From contig NZ_VFPM01000002.1 in NCBI RefSeq assembly GCF_006716675.1, positions 124,001-188,000 on the forward strand: 64,000 nt of DNA, read 5' to 3'. The position numbers and the translations under genes were made by a program. A model generated the notes under the pieces. The model had not been told where the DNA came from. It made no database searches and saw only the letters and a list, made by a program, of their open reading frames with translations. Numbering within the stretch: position 1 is the stretch's first letter; each line of letters starts with the position of its first letter. Positions 54,010-63,425 of this stretch are shown piece by piece. This DNA comes from Humibacillus xanthopallidus. GTDB taxonomy: Bacteria > Actinomycetota > Actinomycetes > Actinomycetales > Dermatophilaceae.

Positions 54010-55191
54010 GTGGCTGACAAGATCGACGACATCCTGTCGTCTTGGCGCGCCGGCCGGAACGCGCTGCTCTACGGCCCCCCGGCCACCGGGAAGACCAGGC
54101 TAATCAGCGAGCTGTTCACCGCTCTCAACAAGCCGCCGGAGGCGCATCACGGCATCCTTCTCGACGTCGCCGACGCCGAGAAGCCGTTCAGTCGGCCTGA
54201 GCAGGAGATCACCATCCCCCAGCCCATCAAGGTCGTGTGGACGACCTTTCATCAGTCTTACGGGTACGAAGACTTCGTGCTAGGGCTGCGGCCAGAGATC
54301 ACGTCCCAGGGCGCGCGACTGCAGCCGTGGGCCGGGATCTACCTCGATGCAGCACTCGAACTCGCGGACACCGACTCCGAGTACAAGTCGGTCGTGATCT
54401 TCATCGACGAGATCAACCGCGGTAACGCCGCCCGCATCTTCGGCGAGTTCATGACATTCCTGGACTTCGACTACCGCGACGGGGGCAGCGTCCCCCTTCC
54501 ACTGCCACTCCGGCAGCTGACCTACGAGGAGGGTCAGAGCGAGGAGATCCGCCGGCCCGGTGGCAGGACGAGCAGGATCCCAGAGGGCTTCACCTTTCCC
54601 AGACACGTCTACATCGTCTCGACGATGAACAGTGTCGACCGAGCGGCCGTTCCAATCGACAGCGCGCTTGCGCGCCGATTCGACAGGATCGAGATGCGCC
54701 CCGACCTGCACGTCCTTGCCTTGCACTGGGACATTGACGAGACGGCTATTCCCACCCCGACGGAGGACAACTGGGAGGCGCTCGGCCCGTTCGAGACCGC
54801 GTACCTCCTCCTCGACCGCCTCAATGTGGCGATCGCCTCCGGTTTGGGCCCCGAGTTTGAGTTGGGCCACGGGCTGTTGACGCCTGTGCTGGCCAGGAGG
54901 ACGGCCGACGACGGGACCCTGCAGCCAGCTGAGGAGAAGGACGCCTGGCGCAGCCTTGCCAAGACTTGGGACGACGTCCTCTTCCCTCAGCTCGAGGACC
55001 GTTACTCCGGTCGACCCGAGCAGCTACTGGATCTTTTGCACGTCGATACTTCGCCCACTACTGGCGGATACGCTTGGACCCTGCGGACCGCCAAGGGCGG
55101 CACGGTCGAGACCCGCGCGCTCGCACCCGTCCGGGTGAGTGAACTAGATATAGACGTCATCAAGAGGTCCTTCAGGTGGCTGACGCGGTAA
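54010..55191 (+). CDS. McrB-like AAA+ GTPase of a restriction complex
   Basis: 393 residues from a GTG at 54010. Walker A LLYGPPATGKTRL at about 18-30, HQSYGYEDFVLGLRPE (McrB signature), Walker B VVIFIDEINRGNAARIFGEF at about 127-146, sensor YIVSTMNSVDRAAVPIDSAL and arginine finger ARRFDRIEM. No N-terminal DNA-binding domain is present: the AAA+ domain starts at once, so target reading must come from another subunit. Overlaps mcrC by 16 bases. Confidence 0.88.
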   Translation: MADKIDDILSSWRAGRNALLYGPPATGKTRLISELFTALNKPPEAHHGILLDVADAEKPFSRPEQEITIPQPIKVVWTTFHQSYGYEDFVLGLRPEITSQGARLQPWAGIYLDAALELADTDSEYKSVVIFIDEINRGNAARIFGEFMTFLDFDYRDGGSVPLPLPLRQLTYEEGQSEEIRRPGGRTSRIPEGFTFPRHVYIVSTMNSVDRAAVPIDSALARRFDRIEMRPDLHVLALHWDIDETAIPTPTEDNWEALGPFETAYLLLDRLNVAIASGLGPEFELGHGLLTPVLARRTADDGTLQPAEEKDAWRSLAKTWDDVLFPQLEDRYSGRPEQLLDLLHVDTSPTTGGYAWTLRTAKGGTVETRALAPVRVSELDIDVIKRSFRWLTR

Positions 55192-56492
55192 TCGCCTCGC
55201 CGCGCATAGAGCTCCAGGAGTACGGCGCTCCGGTGGTCTGCGAAGTCGCGGACCTTGATCTTCACGCACTCGCCGAGGCAAACAAGCGCTGGGGCAGGGC
55301 GCTGGGCCTCCGCGGCGACCCCATCCAGGTCGAAGACATCGGTGACGGTCTCGTGAGGCTGCGGGCCGAAGCCGTCACCGGCGTCGTTCGAGTAGGCGAC
55401 ACGGACATCGAGATTGCCCCCAAGTTCCTGAGCACTGCCGACGGCAGCTGGCAGACGGTACTTTGGCGTATCCTCACGGTCGTCGAAGGCGGTCATGTCG
55501 ATGACACGCTCACGACCGCCCATGAGCTCGCTTCTCTTTCCATGCCGGACCTGCTCGCCGAGATGTTCCTTGCGTCCTACGGCAAGGGCGCTGCCCGCGG
55601 TCTGCCCCGCGGGTACTTGACCGAACAGGCGACCGGCACCGCGCTCCGCGGCAGCTTGGACATCTCACGCCTCGGGGACTGGGTGGCTCGCCCGTGGGAG
55701 CTTCCTTACGTCGCCGATCACTTAACCGACGACACGCCGCTCGCGCGGCTACTCCACTGGGCGGCCGCGTGTCTGGCCGCAACTGTCAAAGCGCCCGGAC
55801 GTGCTCGAGCAGTGCGCGAGATTGCGGCCGGCCTTGCCCATGTTGGGAGGCAACCCCCCCACCTGCTGGATGCGCAGCGAATCACCCTTGGTATCCAGCA
55901 CCAAGGCCTCGAGGCTGCGCGGGTCGTCGGGCTGCTGCTTCTCGAGGGCGCGGGCGTTCACCACGCTAGCGGCGACCACGCCCTTTCCGGTTTCCTCTGG
56001 AACTCCGATGTGATCTACGAGAACTACGTCTACTGGCTGTGCCAGCGGGCAGCGAGCCGCCGGGGCGAACGCGTCAACAAGGGCGCGATCAGGTTCGGCG
56101 AGGTCATCGCGGGTGAGGGATCCAAACTGGAGACGACTCCCGACGTGGTCTTCCGTGATGTCCAAGGGCGAGCGGTCGCCGTCACTGACTCAAAATACAA
56201 GCGCCTCGGCACGCGACCCAAGGCGCCGGACACTTACCAGGTGTTGACCGCAGGCCACGTTCTCGGCTGCCAGCGGGTCTCGCTGACCTATCCGGTCGCT
56301 GCGGACCGTGCACCGACCGTGTGGCGGCTATCCTCCGCGTTGGGAGGCAGTGACATCGAACTGGCCGCGCTCCCACTTAACTTGATGTCGTTGGCGCTCC
56401 AAGCCGGACACCAGTCACTTATCAACACGATCAGCGACTGGCTCGCCAGCGACATGTTTTCCGAAACCACAGTTCACGAGAGCGGACGCTAG
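55176..56492 (+). CDS. McrC-like nuclease subunit
   Basis: 438 residues from a GTG at 55176. N-terminal domain with VGDTDIEIAPKFLS (McrC barrel that contacts McrB), long middle helices, and a C-terminal PD-(D/E)XK nuclease: ETTPDVVFRDVQGRAVAVTD then SKYKRLG (Asp...Asp-x-Lys at about 325-342). With McrB it should form the GTP-driven restriction nuclease. Last gene of the operon. Confidence 0.88.
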   Translation: MADAVIASPRIELQEYGAPVVCEVADLDLHALAEANKRWGRALGLRGDPIQVEDIGDGLVRLRAEAVTGVVRVGDTDIEIAPKFLSTADGSWQTVLWRILTVVEGGHVDDTLTTAHELASLSMPDLLAEMFLASYGKGAARGLPRGYLTEQATGTALRGSLDISRLGDWVARPWELPYVADHLTDDTPLARLLHWAAACLAATVKAPGRARAVREIAAGLAHVGRQPPHLLDAQRITLGIQHQGLEAARVVGLLLLEGAGVHHASGDHALSGFLWNSDVIYENYVYWLCQRAASRRGERVNKGAIRFGEVIAGEGSKLETTPDVVFRDVQGRAVAVTDSKYKRLGTRPKAPDTYQVLTAGHVLGCQRVSLTYPVAADRAPTVWRLSSALGGSDIELAALPLNLMSLALQAGHQSLINTISDWLASDMFSETTVHESGR

Positions 56493-57050
56493 CGTCGCTG
56501 GAGCATCGGAAGACTGGGCTAACCCCATGGGATATCAAATGGCCGATCGTTGCGATTTGACGGCGCGCATCCACACGACTATGCCGCATGTACCTCGAAG
56601 ACCCGTTCTACATCGGGTTGTACGCTGAGAGAGAGCCCGCACGATCGAGCAGGGGCGTCATCCGGCGCCGGCGCGTCGTCGTTGCAGAGCCAGGCAAAGG
56701 TCGATGGCATTGGGCATTGCCTCGAGTGGACTCGCCGCGTCGCTCAAGGGTCTTCTGTCGATGCGCCCGCCGGGCGCAGGAAGACCAGTCGCGGCTCCGC
56801 AAAGGCTCCTGCCGCTGCCGCGGTCACGACCAAGCGGTAAGCGTCGAGCTGCGGCTGGCAATACGCCGTTCGAGCCGGGACGGCTGCATCGGGGATGTCG
56901 TCGGTTGTAGTCGACGACGACCAAGGAGCCGGGTCCTCGCGGTAAATGGGGTCGACAAAGCCCTCAAGGACCCGCTCGTCCGCCAGCAGATCCCGACGTA
57001 CGACCCGCGCCAGGGCTCGCGTTCGGAGGCGCGCCTGACGACATCGTGCG
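56493..57050. other. Unrecognised stretch after the restriction operon
   Basis: About 560 bases. A plus-strand frame begins MYLEDPFYIGLYAEREPARS at 56588 but turns into arginine-rich sequence; it may be a decayed gene start. Nothing else recognised. Confidence 0.35.
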
Positions 57051-57320
57051 TCAGCGCCGAGCGAGCCGATGCAACCCGAAGGTGCGTTTGAACGTGGCCG
57101 AGGCGTTCTCCCTGTCGCTGTGCGCGACTAAGATCGTGGCGTCCACAGCGAGCACCACCACCGGCCCGAGGTCGGTCCCGACAACCCTTCTGGCCGGGAC
57201 ACCGCCGTTCCTGTCGACGAGTTGGCCCACACCTGCCGGCGCACTCTGGCCCGGGAGGCCTGGATGTCCGCAGCCGGGCAGGGGTGACCTCGTCCAGGGC
57301 GCGCCACACCGGGCCCCTCG
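57051..57320 (-). pseudogene. N-terminal fragment of an IS1380-family transposase
   Basis: Reads VWRALDEVTPARLR, then after frameshifts QLVDRNGGVPARRVVGTDLG and VVVLAVDATILVAHSDRENA, SATFKRTFGLHRL, then a stop. These are the first catalytic region of IS1380 transposases (DATxxxAHSxKExAxxTFKxxFG). The remainder is missing; a C-terminal fragment of the same family is at 25044-25290. Confidence 0.7.
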
Positions 57321-57470
57321 CCGGCCCTGTGGTCGCCAGTTTGTCTTGAGGTCGAGATGTCGTGCGATAACTCGTGCGATAACTCCCGGCGATCCTCGGC
57401 GTGTCGTGGTCACTGACGGTGGCTCAGCAGCGGGCGCTGAGCGACTCGCGGAAAAACTTGGGATACGACG

Positions 57471-57504
57471 AAACCGCAGGTCAGAGGCTTCTGAACTGCG
57501 GTTT
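57471..57504 (-). terminator. Hairpin just downstream of tRNA-Phe
   Basis: AAACCGCAG and CTGCGGTTT pair over nine bases, with TCAGA/TCTGA pairing inside. It begins 4 bases after the tRNA 3' end on the minus strand, inside the element, so attP DNA supplies the terminator (or a recombinase-binding arm) for the restored tRNA gene. Confidence 0.6.
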
Positions 57505-57507
57505 CGG

Positions 57508-57553
57508 GTGGTGGCCAGGGGCGGGGTCGAACCGCCGACCTTCCGATTTTCAG
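57508..57553 (-). repeat. attR: 3' half of the intact tRNA-Phe
   Basis: Direct repeat of 7306-7351 with one mismatch (57516). Forms the 3' half of the functional tRNA-Phe. Confidence 0.9.
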
Positions 57554-57585
57554 TCGGACGCTCGTACCAACTGAGCTACCTGGCC
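57509..57585 (-). tRNA. tRNA-Phe (GAA)
   Basis: 77 nt on the minus strand including an encoded CCA. Acceptor GGCCAGG pairs with CCTGGCC; D arm GTAGCTCAGTTGGTACGAGC; anticodon stem-loop TCCGACTGAAAATCGGA with GAA anticodon; T arm GGCGGTTCGACCCCGCC. It is the insertion target of the element and stays intact because the element restores the 3' half. Confidence 0.96.
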
Positions 57586-57911
57586 GGGCACAACGAGTGG
57601 AACTATAGCCGACCCCATGGCCCACCTCGCAAACGCGCCCGCCAGCCGGAGCGGGCCCCACCCGGCCGGCCCTGCCCGATGGCCCCGCCCCACGCCCACG
57701 CGCCCAGCCGGCGCTCGAGCACCCGACGCGACCGACCGCACCACCCGTCGGTGGACGCTGGGTGTGCGTGACGGCCCGACGTGCGAGAGGGTAAGAGACG
57801 GCATACGACTGCTGTCGCGCCCGTGACCCCTCCCAAGGTCATGAAATGTTCAACCACCTCGCCGACGTGACAGAATGTGGCGTCAACACCGAAGAGCAGG
57901 GGAGTGACCGC

Positions 57912-58541
57912 ATGACCGACAAAGGTTCCGCACTGAGTGGGGACTGGGACTTCGACCCGGCACACACCCGCATCGGGTTCTCGGCGCGGCACGCCATGGT
58001 CACGACGGTCCGGGGGTCGTTCAACGACGTGACCGGCCGCTTCTATGCCGACCTCGACAACATGGACAAGTCCTACGCCGAGGTGACCCTCAAGGCCGCC
58101 AGCGTCGACACCCGCAACCAGCAGCGCGACGACCACCTGCGCAGCCCCGACTTCTTCGACGTCGAGAAGTGGCCCGACATCCGCTTCGTCAGCACGCAGA
58201 TCGAGGAGGTCGGCGACAACGCCTTCGTGGTCTCCGGCGACCTCACCATCCGCGACGTCACGAAGCCCGTGACGATCCCGCTCGAGCTCATGGGGGTGCA
58301 GACCGACGCGTTCGGTGCGCTCCGCGCCGGCTTCGAGGGCTCGCGCCGCATCAACCGCCGCGACTTCGGCCTCGAGTGGAACATGCCGCTCGACGCCGGC
58401 GGCATGCTCGTCTCCGAGAAGATCTCGCTCGAGTTCGAGATCTCCGCGATCAAGCGCGGCAGCGACCAGGACGCCGACCAGGACGCCGACCAGGACGCCG
58501 ACCAGGGTGGCGACCAGGGTGGCGACCAGTCCGAGGGCTGA
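57912..58541 (+). CDS. YceI-family protein
   Basis: 209 residues from the ATG at 57912 (GGGGAG upstream). The YceI lipocalin-like barrel is visible: WDFDPAHTRIGFSARHAMVT, TVRGSFNDVTGRF, DDHLRSPDFFDVEKWPDIRF, GDLTIRDVTKPVTIPLEL, FEGSRRINRRDFGLEWNMPL. Binds polyisoprenoid-type lipids in known members. The C-terminus is an acidic repeat tail built of DQDA and GGDQ units from a 12-base tandem repeat. No signal peptide, as usual for the cytoplasmic actinobacterial type. A strong terminator follows. Confidence 0.9.
   Translation: MTDKGSALSGDWDFDPAHTRIGFSARHAMVTTVRGSFNDVTGRFYADLDNMDKSYAEVTLKAASVDTRNQQRDDHLRSPDFFDVEKWPDIRFVSTQIEEVGDNAFVVSGDLTIRDVTKPVTIPLELMGVQTDAFGALRAGFEGSRRINRRDFGLEWNMPLDAGGMLVSEKISLEFEISAIKRGSDQDADQDADQDADQGGDQGGDQSEG
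58474..58533 (+). repeat. Short tandem repeats in the YceI C-terminus
   Basis: Three 12-base units of GACCAGGACGCC type followed by GGTGGCGACCA units encode the DQDA/GGDQ tail. Likely variable in length between strains. Confidence 0.7.
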
Positions 58542-58553
58542 CCACCCACCACG

Positions 58554-58595
58554 CATGACAGAGGGCCGACCCGCCGGGGTCGGCCCTCTGTCATG
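58554..58595 (+). terminator. Strong bidirectional hairpin terminator
   Basis: CATGACAGAGGGCCGACCC pairs perfectly with GGGTCGGCCCTCTGTCATG around a 4-base loop, 12 bases after the YceI stop. It could also serve the converging minus-strand gene. Confidence 0.85.
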
Positions 58596-58760
58596 TGCCC
58601 ACGGCACCGTGGAGGTATGCCGTGTGGCCGCCTCGGCCCGCCCGAAGCCGTATGCCGCGTGGCTGGGTCCGCCGCCTCGTACCCGCAAGGGAGCGGGCCA
58701 GGAGACCGGGCGGCTGTGACGACCCACGGGTCACGGCCTGCGGCTGCCACGACCAACGAC

Positions 58761-59294
58761 TCATGCCGCGGGGCCCTTGCTCGCGACGTCGGCAACGTGC
58801 TCCATCGCCTCGCGCAGCTCACCGAGCCAGTCGAACTCGTGCTGGCCGACGAGCTTGACGCACCACGCGAGCGCATCGGCCCTCGACCGGGCGACCCCGG
58901 CGTCGACGAGCGTGTCGAGCACGAGCCGCTCGGGCTGGCGCAGTCGCGTCATCGCCGGCGCTGCCACGTGGGTGAAGAGCTCGACCCGGTCGCCGACCCG
59001 CACCGCCCACGACACCTTGCGGTCGAAGCGGTGCTCGGCCTCGCGCGCGATCTCGATGCGCCGGCCACGGGTGTCCTCGCGGAACGCCTTGGCCCGGCCG
59101 GCCCGAGCCTCGGCGCGTGCGGCGTCGCTCGTGCCGTCGGGCAGGTCGACGTCGCCGATGGTGAGCACGACCGTGATCTCCTCGCGGTCGACCGTCACCT
59201 GGGGCGCGGTCGAATCGTCGTCGCCGCGCCACTCCTCGGGCAGGCGGCCGACGAACCAGCCGCGCACCCGCTCCTGTGCTTCATGAGTAATCAT
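58761..59294 (-). CDS. Conserved-looking protein of unknown function, possibly RHH-regulated
   Basis: 177 residues. Starts MITHEAQERVRGWFVGRLPE; central part has TVVLTIGDVDLPDGTSDAAR and REAEHRFDRKVSWAVRVGD; the C-terminal part (RLRQPERLVLDTLVDAGVAR, SRADALAWCVKLVGQ) looks like a ribbon-helix-helix or similar short DNA-binding/dimerisation unit. The start codon lies inside a symmetric GTAAT/ATTAC repeat cluster, suggesting autoregulation. Confidence 0.7.
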   Translation of the reverse strand: MITHEAQERVRGWFVGRLPEEWRGDDDSTAPQVTVDREEITVVLTIGDVDLPDGTSDAARAEARAGRAKAFREDTRGRRIEIAREAEHRFDRKVSWAVRVGDRVELFTHVAAPAMTRLRQPERLVLDTLVDAGVARSRADALAWCVKLVGQHEFDWLGELREAMEHVADVASKGPAA

Positions 59295-59316
59295 GTAATC
59301 AGCATTACTCCATTAC
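59287..59316. promoter_or_regulatory. Possible operator: two GTAAT and two ATTAC units over the start codon
   Basis: GTAAT at 59287-59291 and 59295-59299, ATTAC at 59304-59308 and 59312-59316, giving nested palindromes with 4-base spacings. AT-rich in very GC-rich DNA and overlapping the start of the 177-aa gene. Looks like a binding site for a small dimeric repressor, perhaps that protein itself. Confidence 0.5.
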
Positions 59317-59460
59317 ACGAGGACGTCAACGGTGTTCGCCGTGGACGAACACCGCGCGAGCGCGCCAGCCACCCGCGCCCGAGCGCTCCACTCGCGCCCG
59401 AGCGCGCCGGCCACCCCCGCGCCCGAGCGGCAGGCCGGCGCGCCGTCCACGGCAAACCCG

Positions 59461-60522
59461 CTACGCCTGCTTCACCCGGATCGTGTAGCTGCCCGTCCCG
59501 GCGTGCGAGTAGTGCCGCACCTGCGCGAGATACCGCCCCGGGCCCAGGGCCTTGCGGATCCTCGCGTTGCGGCCGTAGCCGCTGTCGTCGTCCTCGGCGA
59601 TGAGCGCGGTCGGGCTGTCCGGCCCGTAGAGCTTGAGGTAGACGTCGGTCGTCCCACGGGTCGCGAGCTCGTAGAGCCCGTCGCTTTCCACGTCGAAGGA
59701 GTAGAGGTCCTCCTCGCCCGGGGCGCCGATCGCGCCCGACACCTTCGGGCCGCCGACGACGATCGTCGGGGCGTCGCCCACGACGGGAGCCGTCCGCGGA
59801 TACATGCTCGCCCCGGAGACGAACGACTTGTCGAGCGTCGACAGCACGTCGTTGGCATGCGTCGCGACCCCGTTGAGCGTCCACGACGCCGGGAACGCGT
59901 AGAGCATGATCGAGTCCGGGTCGAACTGCGTCCCCTTGATCTGGTCGACCGCGTACTTCCTGAAGACGTTGTGCCGCACCTTGGCCGCGTCCCACCGGTT
60001 CGGTGGCCCCGCGAGCGCCGCGATGACGACCGGCTCGTTCCACTGGATGCCGCCGAGCGGGCTCGAGTGCTCGTGCGCGAGCCCGATCGCGTGACCGAAC
60101 TCGTGCCCCGCCGTGCCGCCGTCGAGGAAGCCGAGGTTCATCGTCGGCTGGTCGGCCGGGATCCCCTTGCAGTCGGTGCCGACGTAGGACCAGGCGCCGT
60201 CGCCCGGGTCGAACGCGATGCGGATGTCTGCCGCCGTGTGCTGGCCGAAGTCGAAGCTGATGTTGCACGCCTGCTCCCACCAGGCCGCCTGTGCCCGTGC
60301 CGTCGCCTGCTCCGCTGGAGTGCCGCCGCTGAAGCTCACCGTCAGACGCGTCCCGTTGGGCCACGACTTGCCGATGGGCGATATGGCGCGGTCGCCACCG
60401 TCCGGCCCCCGCTCGCGCCGGTGCGGGCGCAGGAGGTCCTTGGGCAGGATCCGGTCGAAGCACACGTGCGGAGCGGCGTCCGTCGTGGCCGTGTGAGTGC
60501 TCTCTCGTGTCGTCTCTGACAT
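59461..60522 (-). CDS. Astacin/matrixin-like zinc metalloprotease with PPC domain
   Basis: 353 residues from the ATG at 60522 (AAGGGG upstream). Zinc site GHEFGHAIGLAHEHSSP (HExxHxxGxxHE) and the Met-turn DSIMLYAFP define a metzincin protease. A C-terminal pre-peptidase domain (EEDLYSFDVESDGLYELATR, TDVYLKLYGPDSP, GPGRYLAQVRHYS) follows. No obvious signal peptide; the N-terminal 20 residues are Thr-rich. Probably acts on extracellular or surface substrates if exported by an unrecognised route. Confidence 0.85.
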   Translation of the reverse strand: MSETTRESTHTATTDAAPHVCFDRILPKDLLRPHRRERGPDGGDRAISPIGKSWPNGTRLTVSFSGGTPAEQATARAQAAWWEQACNISFDFGQHTAADIRIAFDPGDGAWSYVGTDCKGIPADQPTMNLGFLDGGTAGHEFGHAIGLAHEHSSPLGGIQWNEPVVIAALAGPPNRWDAAKVRHNVFRKYAVDQIKGTQFDPDSIMLYAFPASWTLNGVATHANDVLSTLDKSFVSGASMYPRTAPVVGDAPTIVVGGPKVSGAIGAPGEEDLYSFDVESDGLYELATRGTTDVYLKLYGPDSPTALIAEDDDSGYGRNARIRKALGPGRYLAQVRHYSHAGTGSYTIRVKQA

Positions 60523-60662
60523 TGCCCGTCCCCTTCGAACGCGGCGCGAGGATGCGCCTCCTCCAACTGTCCTCGCGTCGCGTCGCCGCCACAGCCAAAC
60601 CGCGGTATGCCGTCCGGCCCCGCCACGCGGCATACGTCGGCTGTGCGGTCGTCCCCCTTGCT

Positions 60663-60746
60663 GTCGAGTGCCCACTTCCCGACGGGCTCGACCCCAGGGT
60701 CGCCCCCCTTCCCGTCGAGTGCTCACTTCCCGACGGGCTCGACCTC
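60663..60746. repeat. Two copies of a 33-bp palindromic repeat
   Basis: Copies at 60663-60695 and 60714-60746 differ at two positions. Each contains GTCGAG...CTCGAC, an internal inverted repeat, so each could fold. Similar GC-rich repeats (CGCGCCCGAGCG, three times) lie at 59370-59430 beyond the protease gene. They look like dispersed intergenic REP-type elements. Confidence 0.6.
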
Positions 60747-60750
60747 CGGC

Positions 60751-61821
60751 TCAGCCGCGGCGGACGAGGTAGTGCACGAAGGCGAGCTTGGCGATGACGG
60801 TCTCGCTCAGCACGAAGGGGTAGAGGTCGTCGTGGCCCATGCTGCGGTTGGAGGCGTTGAGGGCATACGAGAGCGGCAGCCAGTGCGCGATGAGCGCCTC
60901 CACCGTCGGCAGCTCGCTCGGTGCGTCGACCGGCCTGGTGCGCAGGTGCTGGGCCTTGGCGTCGACCACGTCGGCGCCCTCGACGACGATGCCGTAGGCG
61001 GCCGCGGTCTGGATCGAGTCGGTGATGTGCAGGTAGTGCGCGAAGGTCTCGGCCCAGTCCTCCCACGGGTGGGACGTGGCGTACTCGCTCACGTGCGCGC
61101 TGCGCCAGCCGGCGGGCGGGCCGTCGTCGTAATGCTTTTCGAGGGCCTCCGCGTAGTCGGCACGCTCGTCGCCGAAGAGCTCGCGGAAGGCGGCGAGCGA
61201 GTCCTCGCCCCGCTCCCACGCGCGGCGCGAGTCCTCGTCGCGCACCCAGCCGGCCTGGGGCACGGCCGCGTCCACGAGCACCTGCCAGTAGTAGTGCCCG
61301 GTCTCGTGGCGCAGGTGGCCGAGCATCGTGCGGTAGGCCTCACCCATCTGCAGGCGCATCGCCTCGAGCTTCGCGTCGTTGCCCTCGGCGAGGTCGATCG
61401 TCACGACGCCGTTGGCATGCCCGGTGATGACCGACTCGTCGCGGCTCGACAGCAGCTCGAACGCGACCCCGGCCGGGTCGTCGTCGAGCGACACCACGGG
61501 CAGGACGAGGTCGAGCAGCTGGTAGATGAGCCGCCGCTTGGCCGCCTCGGTCTTGGCCCACGCCGCGAGGCCCTCGGAGTCGGCGTCGTTGGGACGCTTG
61601 CGGGTCAGGCGGCATGACAGGCACAGCTGCCCCGGCCGGTCGACGAGCCACTGGCAGCCGACCGGGCCGAGGTTGGCGCAGGCCACCGCCGACCCGTCGG
61701 TCGGCACCGGCACGAGCGCCATCCGCGGCATCGAGAAGCCCTGGTCGGTGCCACAGGTGACACACACCGAGTTCTCGAAGCCGAGCAGGCTCGAGCAGAC
61801 CGCGCACGCAAAGGCTCTCAT
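60751..61821 (-). CDS. Putative zinc-binding metallopeptidase with N-terminal zinc ribbon
   Basis: 356 residues from the ATG at 61821. The N-terminus has a zinc ribbon, MRAFACAVCSSLLGFENSVC then VTCG, and a second Cys pair (QLCLSCRLTRKRP). The metallopeptidase motif HLRHETGHYYWQVLVD (HExGH) is followed by ELFGDERADYAEALEKHYDD and WEDWAETFAHYLHITDS with the third ligand Glu. This matches a family of about 350-residue bacterial proteins annotated as putative zinc-binding metallopeptidases; substrate unknown. Confidence 0.82.
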   Translation of the reverse strand: MRAFACAVCSSLLGFENSVCVTCGTDQGFSMPRMALVPVPTDGSAVACANLGPVGCQWLVDRPGQLCLSCRLTRKRPNDADSEGLAAWAKTEAAKRRLIYQLLDLVLPVVSLDDDPAGVAFELLSSRDESVITGHANGVVTIDLAEGNDAKLEAMRLQMGEAYRTMLGHLRHETGHYYWQVLVDAAVPQAGWVRDEDSRRAWERGEDSLAAFRELFGDERADYAEALEKHYDDGPPAGWRSAHVSEYATSHPWEDWAETFAHYLHITDSIQTAAAYGIVVEGADVVDAKAQHLRTRPVDAPSELPTVEALIAHWLPLSYALNASNRSMGHDDLYPFVLSETVIAKLAFVHYLVRRG

Positions 61822-61875
61822 CGGACCGACCGTAGGCGACCTGCGTTTCGGGCACGTGAACGGCGGCGTCGGTGA

Positions 61876-63360
<1,485 letters not shown>

Positions 63361-63425
63361 GCAGGGGGCTCGCGCCGGACTGCCCGCAGTCGGTCGGTGG
63401 CAGTCGGTCGGTGAGGCGGCCGCGC

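Larger units (their letters stand above)
7306..57553. mobile_element. Integrative and conjugative element in tRNA-Phe
   Basis: About 50 kb bounded by direct copies of the 3' half of tRNA-Phe (7306-7351 and 57508-57553). Integrase and excisionase genes lie just inside the left end, and the intact tRNA is at the right end, as expected when attP restores the target gene. Inside are a MobF relaxase, coupling protein, VirB4-like ATPase, TrbL-like channel protein, SCO6880 protein, C40 peptidase and primase, so the element was built for conjugation. It also carries defence-like cargo and much IS debris. Whether it can still move is unknown: a CpaF-like ATPase is broken and the transfer operon is split. 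Confidence 0.85.

Noticed and set aside
59291..61219. 642-codon minus-strand open frame
   Set aside because: Arginine/alanine-rich, runs across two clear metallopeptidase genes in another frame; a by-product of high G+C.
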